DNA from: Bradyrhizobiaceae bacterium
Lineage (GTDB): Bacteria; Pseudomonadota; Alphaproteobacteria; Rhizobiales; Xanthobacteraceae
DNA length: 64,000 nt
Direction: 5' to 3'
Assembly: GCA_003963145.1 (NCBI GenBank)
Contig: RXJJ01000014.1
Coordinates: 18,661-82,660 of the forward strand
Part shown: in pieces, positions 25,981 to 34,705 of the stretch
Numbering within the stretch: position 1 is the first letter of the stretch
How the letters are laid out: every line of letters begins with the position of its first letter
Translations under genes and position numbers: made by a program
The notes under the pieces: model-generated
What the model was told of the DNA's origin: nothing
Seen by the model: the letters and a program-made list of their open reading frames with translations, nothing else
Database searches by the model: none

Positions 25981-26997
25981 ATGATCAAGTCAGTATGGAC
26001 AGTCGGCGCCCTTCTTGTTCTGGCCCTTCACGCCACATCAGCCCTCGCGGGAGAGACGGACGGCGCGGGGTCGACCTTCGTTTTCCCAATCCTTTCGAAA
26101 TGGGCCACCGCATATGAGGCGAAAACGGGCGACAAAATAAATTACCAGTCGATCGGCTCCGGCGCGGGATTGCAGAAAATCCGAGCGGGCACCGTGGATT
26201 TCGGTGCCTCCGACATGCCTTTGCAGCCCGAAGAACTGGCCAAGTCGGGACTTGGACAATTTCCTCTCGTGATCGGTGCGGTCGTTCCTGTCGTGAATAT
26301 CGATGGCGTGGGCCCGGGCGGAATACGATTCAGCGGCACCGTTCTGGCTGACATCTTCCTCGGCAAAATCAAGACGTGGGACGACCCGGCTCTCAAGGCC
26401 CTGAATCCCGGCGTCACGCTGCCTTCGGCCGCGATCACAGTGGTCCATCGGACGGACGGATCCGGCACAACCTTTAACTGGACCAACTATCTCTCCAAGA
26501 TCAGTCCCGAATGGAAGGAAAAGGTGGGTGAAGGTGTGGCCGTTGAATGGCCAGTCGGCGTCGGTGGAAAAGGTAACGAGGGCGTCGCGGCCTTTGTCGG
26601 CGTATCGAAGAACTCCATCAGTTACGTCGAATATGCTTATGCCGTGCAGAACAAATTGTCGTACGGGCTTGTGCAGAACCAAGCCGGCAAGTTCGTCCAG
26701 CCGAATGCCCAATCGTTTCAGGCTGCGGCAGCCAGCGCCGATTGGACCAATGCAAAAGACTTCTACCGCATCATGACGAATGCACCCGGAGAAAACGCCT
26801 ATCCGATCACGGCGACTTCCTTCGTGCTGATGCCTAAGCAGCCTAAGGATCGCAATCGATCGAAAATCGCGCTCGATTTTTTCCGCTGGTCGCTCGAACA
26901 TGGACAAAGCGACGCCGACGCGCTCAATTACGTTCCTCTTCCCAATGAACTTGTCGATAAAGTCGAAAGCTACCTCAAGAGCGATTTCGGAACATGA
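25981..26997 (+). CDS. pstS: PstS phosphate-binding protein, copy 1
   Basis: From ATG 25981 the product has 338 residues, with a signal peptide (MIKSVWTVGALLVLALHATSALA). GAGSTFVFPI, GSGAGLQKI, VDFGASDMPL and HRTDGSGTTFNWTNYLS form the phosphate-binding pocket of PstS. It is very similar along its length to the second copy at 34706-35728. It is followed with a four-base overlap by arsC and then acr3, so it belongs to an arsenate-responsive unit. A PstS that favours phosphate over arsenate, or one that captures arsenate, are both possible; the sequence does not decide. Confidence 0.93.
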   Translation: MIKSVWTVGALLVLALHATSALAGETDGAGSTFVFPILSKWATAYEAKTGDKINYQSIGSGAGLQKIRAGTVDFGASDMPLQPEELAKSGLGQFPLVIGAVVPVVNIDGVGPGGIRFSGTVLADIFLGKIKTWDDPALKALNPGVTLPSAAITVVHRTDGSGTTFNWTNYLSKISPEWKEKVGEGVAVEWPVGVGGKGNEGVAAFVGVSKNSISYVEYAYAVQNKLSYGLVQNQAGKFVQPNAQSFQAAAASADWTNAKDFYRIMTNAPGENAYPITATSFVLMPKQPKDRNRSKIALDFFRWSLEHGQSDADALNYVPLPNELVDKVESYLKSDFGT

Positions 26998-27437
26998 ACG
27001 AGCAGACGGCGGATGTGGTGATCTATCACAATCCCGAGTGCGGGACGTCCCGGAACGTACTCGGCCTCATTCGCAATGCGGGTATCGAACCTCACGTGAT
27101 CGAATACCTGAAAACGCCGCCTTCGCGCGAAATGCTTCTACGGCTCGCACGAAGGATGAATGTTCCGCTGCGGTCGATTCTGCGCGAAAAAGGCACGCCT
27201 TACGCAGAACTTGGTCTCGATGATCCGAAATTGTCCGATGACGATCTACTGGATGCGATGATGACGCATCCCATCTTGATCAATCGGCCCATCGTCGTGA
27301 CGTCAAAAGGCGTCCGCCTCTGCCGTCCGTCCGAAACCGTGCTGGACATTCTTCCGCTGCCGCAGCAGCGTGAGTTTCGAAAAGAGGATGGCGAGCTTGT
27401 CGTCGATAGTCACGGCCACCGCGCCGTGAAGGCTTAA
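26994..27437 (+). CDS. arsC: ArsC arsenate reductase (glutaredoxin-coupled type)
   Basis: The product has 147 residues. It has the thioredoxin-fold ArsC signature VIYHNPECGTSRNVLGLIRN with the catalytic Cys near residue 16, then YLKTPPSR and the later HPILINRPIVVT loop containing the cis-Pro and an Arg that binds the oxyanion. It reduces arsenate to arsenite with glutaredoxin. Its ATG overlaps the pstS stop (ATGA) and acr3 follows after 13 bp, so the arsenite it makes can be exported directly if Acr3 is functional. Confidence 0.95.
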   Translation: MNEQTADVVIYHNPECGTSRNVLGLIRNAGIEPHVIEYLKTPPSREMLLRLARRMNVPLRSILREKGTPYAELGLDDPKLSDDDLLDAMMTHPILINRPIVVTSKGVRLCRPSETVLDILPLPQQREFRKEDGELVVDSHGHRAVKA

Positions 27438-27450
27438 ACCGGAGAGTTTT

Positions 27451-28512
27451 TTGTCAAAGTTCGAACGATATCTCACTTTGTGGGTCGCGCTCTGCATTGT
27501 CGTCGGCGTCACGCTCGGTCATATGCTGCCTGGATTCTTCAGGGCGGTCGGGGCCGCCGAGATCGCGAAGGTCAACCTTCCGGTCGCGGCGTTGATCTGG
27601 CTGATGATCGTGCCCATGCTGATCCGGATTGACTTCGCAGCTCTCGGCAAGGTGAAAGAACACTGGCGGGGAATAACCGTCACGCTTTTCGTCAATTGGG
27701 CGGTAAAGCCCTTCACGATGGCTGCGTTGGCCGGATTCTTTATCGGATATCTGTTCCGGGGATATCTGCCTGCCTCGCAAATCGATAGCTATATCGCAGG
27801 CCTCATCATCCTTGCCGCCGCGCCATGCACCGCAATGGTCTTTGTGTGGTCGAATCTCACCGATGGCGAGCCGCATTTCACGCTTTCCCAAGTCGCGCTG
27901 AACGATCTGATTATGGTATTTGCGTTCGCGCCGATTGTCGGTCTGCTGCTCGGCCTGTCCGCCATAAGTGTGCCTTGGGAAACGCTGGTCCTTTCGGTCG
28001 GGCTCTACATCGCCATTCCGGTCGTGCTGGCGCAATTGCTCCGGCGCCGCGCGCTCGCGGCCGGAGGCTTAGCGTCGCTCAATCGGCTTCTCGCCCGGCT
28101 GCAGCCGGTCTCCTTGGTCGCCCTGTTGGCTACGCTCGTATTATTGTTCGGCTTCCAGGGGCAGTAGATATTGGACCAACCGCTTGTGATCGCCTTGCTC
28201 GCGGTTCCGATTTTAATTCAGGTCTATTTCAACGCCGGGCTGGCCTATCTGCTCAATCGTGTGAGCGGCGAGCAGCATTGCGTCGCTGGCCCATCCGCTC
28301 TCATCGGCGCATCCAACTTTTTCGAACTCGCTGTAGCAGCAGCGATAAGTTTGTTCGGTTTGGAGTCGGGCGCGGCGCTTGCGACGGTCGTTGGCGTGTT
28401 GATTGAGGTGCCAGTGATGTTGACCGTCGTCTGGATCGTCAATCGATCGCGCGGCTGGTATGAGCGCGGCCTGAGCCGGTCAGATGCCAGTGCTAGACAA
28501 GGGGCCGAGTAA
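27451..28512 (+). pseudogene. acr3: Acr3 arsenite exporter, interrupted by an in-frame TAG
   Basis: Two pieces in the same frame, 238 and 114 residues, together cover a full Acr3 of about 350 residues with ten membrane segments. The essential Cys is in LAAAPCTAMVFVW. Piece 1 ends LLFGFQGQ, then TAG (28165-28167), then [23 protein letters not shown], exactly where Acr3 continues. A single C-to-T change of CAG would create the stop. It starts at TTG 27451 after GGAGAG. Options are a recent null mutation, a sequencing error, or readthrough. The second piece could also be translated from TTG 28171, but half-transporters are not expected to work. Confidence 0.85.
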
Positions 28513-28529
28513 AGCCAAGCGATGTGGCC

Positions 28530-28928
28530 TCACATCGGCTTTCCGTCGGGACCAAATGTTTTCAGGAAAGCCGTAATGTCGGCGACATCCTTATCGTTCT
28601 TCAGCCCGGGAAAGGACATCTTCGTTCCCTTCACAACGGATTGCGGATCACGGATGTAAGCCGCGAACTCCTGCTCGGTCCACGTGATGCCTGAGTTTTT
28701 GTTGGCATCCGAATAGTTGTATCCCGCGACGGATCCGGCTTTTCGTCCAAACAATCCATTCAGCTCCGGGCCGACTTTGTTCGTCGCGCCTGGCCCGATC
28801 GAATGGCAAGCCATGCACTTGGTGAAAACGCGTTTGCCGGCATCGGCATCCTGGCCAAACGACAGCGTCGGTATGGCTACGGCGAATAAAGCAAGCTTTG
28901 CGAGATGTCTTGACAAGAGTCTTGGCAT
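28530..28928 (-). CDS. Periplasmic cytochrome c (aio-linked)
   Basis: From ATG 28928 the product has 132 residues. A signal peptide (LAKLALFAVAIPTLSFG) is followed by a class I cytochrome c: CMACH haem site in KRVFTKCMACHSIGPGATN, and an axial Met in GTKMSFPGLK. It is the last gene on the strand carrying aioB, aioA and moeA, so it probably takes electrons from arsenite oxidase. It resembles the soluble cytochrome c552-type partner often encoded next to aioBA. Confidence 0.88.
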   Translation of the reverse strand: MPRLLSRHLAKLALFAVAIPTLSFGQDADAGKRVFTKCMACHSIGPGATNKVGPELNGLFGRKAGSVAGYNYSDANKNSGITWTEQEFAAYIRDPQSVVKGTKMSFPGLKNDKDVADITAFLKTFGPDGKPM

Positions 28929-28941
28929 GAAGGCCTTCCGT

Positions 28942-30231
28942 TTAGAGGATGGTGTCGAAACTGAATGGGTAAAACCGGAGCGCACCGCCGGCCTCGATGT
29001 CCGCGGCGCTGGGTTCAAGCTCCGCGAAACCATCGGCTTCCATCAGCGGCATCAGCCGCGCGGAACCGCCCCGCCCGAGTTTTCGCAGCAGCGGCAAACC
29101 GAGATCGTCGTGGCCAGAGATTGAAACGGGCACAAATTCGGTGCGCCCGGCTTTATGGAAGAAGGTCTCCGACGCGCGAGCGGGCCGGTGGCCGGCTTCG
29201 GCGCGTGCGACTCCCGACAACTTCCTGATAAGAGGCCGCGCAAACAGCAGGAAATTGACAAGCGCTGCGACCGGGTTTCCGGGAAGTGAGAGAACCCGCA
29301 TATTCCCCAGAACACCGCAGGCAATCGGTTTTCCAGGACGTAGCGCTGTCTTAAGGGCCTCGCAGGTGCCGCCTGCCGCCAGCATGGCCGGCTTGAGATA
29401 ATCCGCCTCGCTTCCCGAGACGCCGCCGGTCGAAATCAATAGATCGAGATGGGCAGCGGCCTCGACGATCGAAGACGAAAGTGCATGGCAATCGTCGTTC
29501 ACAATTCCAAGATCAGATATGTCGACGGCCGGTGAACTCACAAGCGAGGTCAGCATGGGCCGATTGCTGTCGACGATCTGATTTTGGCGGACATCCGATG
29601 TGACGTCGACAATTTCATCGCCTGTCGAAATGATCCCGATACGCAAACGCCGCCTGACCTCGATTTCGCCTATCCCAATTGCAGCGAGCATCGCGATATG
29701 ACGCGCGTGCAGGAACGTTCCCTGCCGGATAACGGCCGCACCCGTTGCAACATCTTCACCGGCGCGGCGAATGTTGGCTCCGCGTTCTGGTGCGGCGTCC
29801 AGAATGAGGGTCGAGCCATTGATGCGAGCCCGCTCTTCCATAATGACAGCCGCGACACCCGGAGGAATACGCGCGCCCGTCAAAATACGCACGGCGCGGC
29901 CGGGACGTAGGGTTTCCAAATCGCTTTGACCGGCGCGGACCGGTGCGTCGAGTTCAAGAGATAACGGGAGGGACTCATGAAAATCGTCGGCATGAAGACC
30001 GAAGCCGTCGACAGCGGAGTTATCGAAGCGGGGGAGCGCGACATCGGAGAGCACGTCGCCGCTGGTGATGCGGCCTTGCGCCTGGGATAGCGGGACGGTT
30101 TCCTTGCCTTCGATCGGTGCCGCACCGTCTAATACGATCTTGAGGACAGCCGCCGGGGTAAGGAGGCTCGATGCTGCATAGCAGGCGTCCGGCAGGACCG
30201 CACCGGCGGTTTTGTCGATTCGAATATTCAT
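28942..30231 (-). CDS. moeA: MoeA, molybdopterin molybdenumtransferase
   Basis: The product has 429 residues. The MoeA signature blocks are present: RFDNSAVDGFGL near the N-terminus, ILTGARIPPGVAAVIM, GIISTGDEIV, LLISTGGVSGSEADYL and LSLPGNPVAALVNFLLF. MoeA inserts molybdate into molybdopterin. Its place 49 bp after aioA on the same strand indicates a dedicated supply of Mo cofactor for arsenite oxidase. The C-terminal domain is complete, so the gene looks functional. Confidence 0.95.
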   Translation of the reverse strand: MNIRIDKTAGAVLPDACYAASSLLTPAAVLKIVLDGAAPIEGKETVPLSQAQGRITSGDVLSDVALPRFDNSAVDGFGLHADDFHESLPLSLELDAPVRAGQSDLETLRPGRAVRILTGARIPPGVAAVIMEERARINGSTLILDAAPERGANIRRAGEDVATGAAVIRQGTFLHARHIAMLAAIGIGEIEVRRRLRIGIISTGDEIVDVTSDVRQNQIVDSNRPMLTSLVSSPAVDISDLGIVNDDCHALSSSIVEAAAHLDLLISTGGVSGSEADYLKPAMLAAGGTCEALKTALRPGKPIACGVLGNMRVLSLPGNPVAALVNFLLFARPLIRKLSGVARAEAGHRPARASETFFHKAGRTEFVPVSISGHDDLGLPLLRKLGRGGSARLMPLMEADGFAELEPSAADIEAGGALRFYPFSFDTIL

Positions 30232-30280
30232 GAAGACCTGCGGATGGATGGCGGGGCTTTATCAAGCCCCGCCATATTGC

Positions 30281-32755
30281 TCAGACGGTGTATTCCTTGG
30301 ATTTGAACGTCAGATGCTTCACGCCTTGTGGCGCATCGGCGATTTTCCTGATGTTGCCCCAGGTTTGCTTGTAATTGGGGATGATCAGTTCGTTGACGGC
30401 TTTTGAAACCACATTGCCCTGCACGCCCGTCGGGAAGCCGAATAGCATGAAAGCCTGCTTTCGTTTCGCGGTGGGCGTCGGGTAAGCCATCGCCTGCGTC
30501 GAGCCGTTATCGTTATAGATTTCGACCAGATCGCCCTCATTGAGCTTGAGTTCCGCCATGTCTTGCGGATTCATTTCGATGAAGGGGAAGGGCCATCGAT
30601 CCATCACGAACTCGTTTTCCTTGTCGAGATACGCGCTTTGCCAGACCAGGTTGGCGCGGCCATTGTTGATCAGGAACTGAAACTTGTCCTTCTCGGCCTG
30701 CTTTCCCGGTGCCTGCAATCCGCGCCATTGAGCCGCGGCAAATGTCGCCTTGCCGTCCTTGGAGTTGAACTTGCCGTCGGCGAAGAGCCGCTTCGTGCCG
30801 ATGATCCGCTGTGGGTCGCCCGCGGTTTCAAGTCCGGTCGCCGGTTCCTGAAACCCGTTGGTGCCCATAGCCCTAAGACGCGCATAGGTTACGAACTCTC
30901 CGCCTTTTTCATGCTTGGCATAGCCATCCATGAATGCGTCTTCCTCGGTTTTCCAGTCGAAGCCCTTGAACTTGTCGGCGACGTCGTTCTTCCCCATCTC
31001 GCGGAAAACGCGTTCGAGATTGTTTGCAATGCGCGCCGCGATGAGACAGTCGGGCATCGCCTGGCCGGGCGGGTCCATGTAACGCTCGGTGAGGCGCATA
31101 CGCCGCTCGCCGTTCATGGATGTAAGATTCATCTCGCCAGATGTCGCCGCGGGCAAGACCACGTGGCACGCTTCGCCGATCTTGGTCGGGACGATATCGA
31201 CATTCACGGCAAAGAGGCCGCCCTTCTTGATCGCGGCGACGATGGCTTTCACCATCGCGTCCCGGTCGCCATAGGGCACGGCGTTCATCGCGTCTTTAAC
31301 GATGTCGGTGCGCTTCTTATAGACCCGCTTGAACTCCATCGCGTTCAAGGTCGTTTTGTAGTGATCGCAGCCCCAGACGTGATGCACGGCGCCTTTGCCG
31401 GAGATAAGCAACTGATCGACATAGGCCGCCGGTTTGCCGACATGCGCGTCCGATGGGCGCGAGTAGCCTTCCTGATGACCGCCCATTCGTACGCAGCCGC
31501 CGCCGGGCCGGCCGACATTTCCGGTGGCCAGCGCCAGATTCACCAGCGACTGATTGGTGCGGTAATTGTCGTTACCCCAGATCAGCCCCTTCTCGTAGGC
31601 GAACATGGCCCGGCGGCGCGCACCGCCGGCTTTGGGTTCGGCGATCCAGGTGATGGCTTTGACGATATCGCCTTCGGACAGGCCGGTAATCTTCGCGGCG
31701 TCGGCCACCGAGACTTTGTTGGCGGCCACGGCCTTGTCAAAGTCCTTCGTCGAGGCGGCGATGAAAGCCTTGTCGATCCAACCCTTGTCCACCGCGTAGG
31801 TCAACCACGCGTTGAAAAGGATAAGATCGGTCCCCGAATTGATCGGAAGATGAAGGACGTTTTCTTTGCCCGCTTCGATTTCGCACGCGTTGACGGTCAC
31901 GGTGCGCCGCGGATCGACAATCACGATGCGGCCGCGATCCACCGGCTCCGTCCCGAACTCGGCCTTCTTCTTGTCCAAAGACGTTCCGCGCAAATTCGGA
32001 ATCCAGTGGTTGAGGAAATAATTGGTCTGGGTTTCGAGTGCGTTGGTGCCGACCGCGACAATCGTATCGGTCAGCTCTGCGTCTTCGTAGCAATTGTTGA
32101 GTTCGCCGACGCCCATGTCACGAGTGCCGTGGACTTCGGAATTGTAGGCGGGGCGATTGTGGATGCGAATGTTCTTGATCTTCATCGCACCGAAATAGAG
32201 CTTGCCGGTGCCCCAGGTGTTTTCATAGCCGCCTCCTGCGCCGCCATGATCGTAAGCGGATACGAAAAGACCGTCCTCGCCCTGCTCGGCGACGATCGAA
32301 GCGGTCACGCGCGCAACGAGATCGAGCGCATCCTCCCAACTCGTCGGCTGCATCTGGCCGTAACGCCAGACCAGCGGATCTGTAAGGCGCTGAAGCTGCG
32401 TGTTGCGCTGACGCGAATAGCTCATTTCGGCGATGCGCGCGCCGCGCGGCGAGCCTAGACCGGAATTGACGACGCAGTCCTTGTCCGGCTTGATGACGAT
32501 ATGAACGTCGCGGCCGTTCTGCTTGACGATGTTGTACATGGACGGCGAATACCAAGCGGCTGTTTCTGCTTCTTGCTGCTTGGAAAGATCGACGCCGAAT
32601 TTGTTGTTGGCTGGCGCGGGGCCGCCTTCATAACGCGCATCCCATGAATAGGCCTTATACCCGCATCCGACGATGCAGTAATGGCAGACGACGTTGTGCT
32701 CCTTGGCATCCTTGGGCACGATGGGAAGGCGGCCGATCTGGCGTTTGTAAGACAT
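30281..32755 (-). CDS. aioA: AioA, arsenite oxidase large (Mo) subunit
   Basis: The product has 824 residues, full length. The N-terminus has the [3Fe-4S] motif C24-x2-C27-x3-C31 (VVCHYCIVGCGY) typical of AioA, followed by DSxx-like conserved blocks and the bis-MGD-binding domains of the DMSO-reductase family (VAVGTNALETQTNYFLNHW, GRPGGGCVRMGGHQEGY). It oxidises arsenite to arsenate in the periplasm. No signal peptide of its own is expected, because export occurs with the Tat signal of AioB. It lies 12 bp after aioB; moeA and a cytochrome follow. Confidence 0.97.
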   Translation of the reverse strand: MSYKRQIGRLPIVPKDAKEHNVVCHYCIVGCGYKAYSWDARYEGGPAPANNKFGVDLSKQQEAETAAWYSPSMYNIVKQNGRDVHIVIKPDKDCVVNSGLGSPRGARIAEMSYSRQRNTQLQRLTDPLVWRYGQMQPTSWEDALDLVARVTASIVAEQGEDGLFVSAYDHGGAGGGYENTWGTGKLYFGAMKIKNIRIHNRPAYNSEVHGTRDMGVGELNNCYEDAELTDTIVAVGTNALETQTNYFLNHWIPNLRGTSLDKKKAEFGTEPVDRGRIVIVDPRRTVTVNACEIEAGKENVLHLPINSGTDLILFNAWLTYAVDKGWIDKAFIAASTKDFDKAVAANKVSVADAAKITGLSEGDIVKAITWIAEPKAGGARRRAMFAYEKGLIWGNDNYRTNQSLVNLALATGNVGRPGGGCVRMGGHQEGYSRPSDAHVGKPAAYVDQLLISGKGAVHHVWGCDHYKTTLNAMEFKRVYKKRTDIVKDAMNAVPYGDRDAMVKAIVAAIKKGGLFAVNVDIVPTKIGEACHVVLPAATSGEMNLTSMNGERRMRLTERYMDPPGQAMPDCLIAARIANNLERVFREMGKNDVADKFKGFDWKTEEDAFMDGYAKHEKGGEFVTYARLRAMGTNGFQEPATGLETAGDPQRIIGTKRLFADGKFNSKDGKATFAAAQWRGLQAPGKQAEKDKFQFLINNGRANLVWQSAYLDKENEFVMDRWPFPFIEMNPQDMAELKLNEGDLVEIYNDNGSTQAMAYPTPTAKRKQAFMLFGFPTGVQGNVVSKAVNELIIPNYKQTWGNIRKIADAPQGVKHLTFKSKEYTV

Positions 32756-32767
32756 GATTTTCTCTCC

Positions 32768-33295
32768 TCAGAGTACGTTGGCCAAACGGCCGTAAAGCAG
32801 CTCATCCACGCCTTCGGCGAAGATGTCGCCGTTGCCGTCGATCCTCAGGACGTACTGCGGGAGATTCTGGGTGGCTTGCCCCCAAACCTGTTGGCCGCCG
32901 CGTTCGCAATCAAAACGCGAATAGTGACCGGGGCAATTCATCGTCTTGTCGGATGCGTTGTAGTTCAAGGGAAAGCCCTTGTGCGGACAGGTCGTCGAAA
33001 AGCCGACGATATCGCCGTCCGGGCCTGCTCCCATTGGAACGCGTTGACCAAGCTTGAGCACGACTCCCGGTGCATCGTCGTCCGGATAGGAGACAGAAAG
33101 CGGTTCATTGGTCTTCAAATCTTTGATGTTACCGAGCCGGTTGGATGGATATTTGATGAGAGTCGTTGACGCGGATGCGTCCGCTTTGGCTTCGCTTGGA
33201 AGGACGGCGACCGCAGCGGCGGCGGCGGTCATCGCGCCGGCACCACCCAGAAAATGACGTCGGCCGACGTCTACGAGCTTGTCGCAGCTTTTCAT
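32768..33295 (-). CDS. aioB: AioB, arsenite oxidase small (Rieske) subunit
   Basis: From ATG 33295 (GGGGAGA nine bases upstream) the product has 175 residues. A twin-arginine signal (GRRHFLGGAGAMTAAAAAVAV) directs Tat export. The Rieske [2Fe-2S] ligands lie in TTCPHKGF and NCPGHYSRFD. It is the first gene of the aioBA-moeA-cytochrome operon, with a sigma-54-type promoter about 46 bp before its start codon after the expected transcription start. The open frame extends 26 codons further upstream but would add a non-signal head. Confidence 0.96.
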   Translation of the reverse strand: MKSCDKLVDVGRRHFLGGAGAMTAAAAAVAVLPSEAKADASASTTLIKYPSNRLGNIKDLKTNEPLSVSYPDDDAPGVVLKLGQRVPMGAGPDGDIVGFSTTCPHKGFPLNYNASDKTMNCPGHYSRFDCERGGQQVWGQATQNLPQYVLRIDGNGDIFAEGVDELLYGRLANVL

Positions 33296-33350
33296 TTGGC
33301 TGATCTCCCCAGACCATAGTTTCACTGTGTCCCATCGGACGGGGAGAGCT

Positions 33351-33367
33351 TTGCAGAGAGCGGGCCA
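33351..33367 (-). promoter_or_regulatory. Sigma-54-type promoter of aioB
   Basis: Read on the minus strand the sequence is TGGCCCGCTCTCTGCAA. It has the invariant GG and GC ten bases apart, and one mismatch to each of the -24 (TGGCAC) and -12 (TTGC) consensus blocks. The start point would fall near 33341. The island encodes AioR, a sigma-54-dependent type activator, which supports it. Confidence 0.65.
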
Positions 33368-33667
33368 GAGCAACCGAACGTTGAAGACGTTGAAGTTTGT
33401 CGAGTGTTCCGCGCGTGAGAGGTGCCGGCCTGTTCGGTTTTCCGAACATGCTGCGCCGCCGTTGGTTCTGGATCGCGAACACGAGCAGCCAGATTTGCCT
33501 TATCGAGGTCGGGTAGATGCGCCGCGATCGCTTGCTCCAATGTGAATTTTAAAAATCGAACATCAGATCAATGATTTACCTCGGGGGATGACACGGCATT
33601 CCCGGTTGCATCGTTCGAACTGTCCATTATCCTCGACAGATAGTCCCGGCGCTTCGATTGGAAGACA

Positions 33668-34552
33668 ATGACCCGCGATAAATTCACAACCGAAGACGCC
33701 GTGGAGATGTTCGCCAGCCTTGCACAGCCGACCCGGCTCGAAGCTTATCGCCTGCTCGTTCGCTACCTGCCTTATGGATTACCCGCTGGTGATGTGGCGC
33801 GGCTGTTAGCCGTTCCCCACAACACGATGTCCACGCATCTGGCTCAACTAGAGCGCGCTGGACTTATCACTAGCCGCCGGGAGGGCCGCTCGATCATCTA
33901 TGCGGCGAAGGCCCGGAAGATGGCCAGCCTTTTCGATGTCATGCTCGGCGAGATGCGTCAGCCGAAAGATGGCGAAGCTCCCGGATCGGAGTTTCCGCAA
34001 CGCCGGCCATCCGACGCAGACTTCCGCGGCTATAACGTTCTCATTTTATGCTCTGGCAATTCCGCCCGCTCTCTGATGGCCGAGGCTATTTTAAACCGCG
34101 AAGGCGCAGGCCGCTTTCGCGCGTTCTCAGCCGGAAGCCGCCCGCAAGAGCGGCCTCATCCCATGGCGATCTCCTTACTGGATTCTCTGGGCTTCGAAAC
34201 AGATCAGCTAAGGTCGAAGAGTTGGGATGAGTTCGTTGGCAGCGGCGCTCCAACGATGGATTTCATCATTACGGTTTGCGATGCCGCAGCGGGCGAGGAG
34301 TGTCCCTATTGGCCGGGTCATCCGCTTCAGGCGCATTGGGGCGTGCCGGACCCCGCGATGGTTCGTGGCACGCGCGATGAAAAGCGCGCCGCGTTTCTTG
34401 ATGCCTATCGGCGGCTCGCCGCACGCTTAACCGCGTTGATCAACTTGCCCATCGGCACTCTCGACCTTGCCGGGCTAAAAGAACAGTTGGCAGCGATCGG
34501 TCGCATGGAAGGCGCGACCGAGTTGACGCTCTCACCTTCCAAAGCCGCATAA
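33668..34552 (+). CDS. ArsR-ArsC fusion, second copy
   Basis: The product has 294 residues. It has an ArsR winged helix ([34 protein letters not shown]) followed by an LMW-phosphatase ArsC domain with the CSGNSAR loop and later VCDAAAGEECPYWPG cysteines. Unlike the first fusion, its HTH domain has no CCxGxPxxC motif and in fact no cysteine, so arsenite sensing by that site is missing. It is divergent from aioB (372 bp between starts) and precedes pstS-pstCAB-phoU, with an ArsR-like palindrome (34593-34616) in front of pstS. It may respond to another signal or work through the ArsC domain. Confidence 0.88.
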   Translation: MTRDKFTTEDAVEMFASLAQPTRLEAYRLLVRYLPYGLPAGDVARLLAVPHNTMSTHLAQLERAGLITSRREGRSIIYAAKARKMASLFDVMLGEMRQPKDGEAPGSEFPQRRPSDADFRGYNVLILCSGNSARSLMAEAILNREGAGRFRAFSAGSRPQERPHPMAISLLDSLGFETDQLRSKSWDEFVGSGAPTMDFIITVCDAAAGEECPYWPGHPLQAHWGVPDPAMVRGTRDEKRAAFLDAYRRLAARLTALINLPIGTLDLAGLKEQLAAIGRMEGATELTLSPSKAA

Positions 34553-34592
34553 TTCAATCAATAAATCAATCGCTTGTTCTGATCGCTCTCTA

Positions 34593-34616
34593 ATATGTCG
34601 TTATCTCTCGACATAT
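34593..34616. promoter_or_regulatory. Probable ArsR operator before pstS2
   Basis: atatgtcg (34593-34600) and cgacatat (34609-34616) are inverted arms around an 8-bp spacer. The arms match those at 25941-25964, suggesting that the two pstS units are controlled by the same or closely related ArsR proteins. Confidence 0.7.
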
Positions 34617-34705
34617 CGCCATGAATGATTTAACGGTTTCGCCGGAGGGGGCGATCGCCGTGAAGCTGATCTCCTCGATCCGTGTCCAACGACAGGAGAT
34701 TAATC

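Noticed and set aside
26038..26907. Long minus-strand open frame opposite pstS
   Set aside because: Antisense to a clear PstS with all its pocket motifs; no family resemblance of its own.
28171..28512. Separate small membrane-protein gene after acr3
   Set aside because: It is in the same frame as the upstream piece and its sequence is exactly the Acr3 C-terminal part, so an interrupted acr3 is the better reading.
28512..28541. Hairpin between acr3 and the cytochrome c gene as a two-way terminator
   Set aside because: The stem needs a four-base bulge and overlaps the coding end; support is too weak to list as a feature.
30563..32458. Long plus-strand open frame opposite aioA
   Set aside because: It is the antisense of a strongly conserved, full-length aioA; high-GC codon bias produces such open frames.
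33411..33427. A second sigma-54-like site (GGCACC...GC) before aioB
   Set aside because: Spacing fits but the -12 block is ACGCG, far from TTGC; the site at 33351-33367 is better and closer to aioB.
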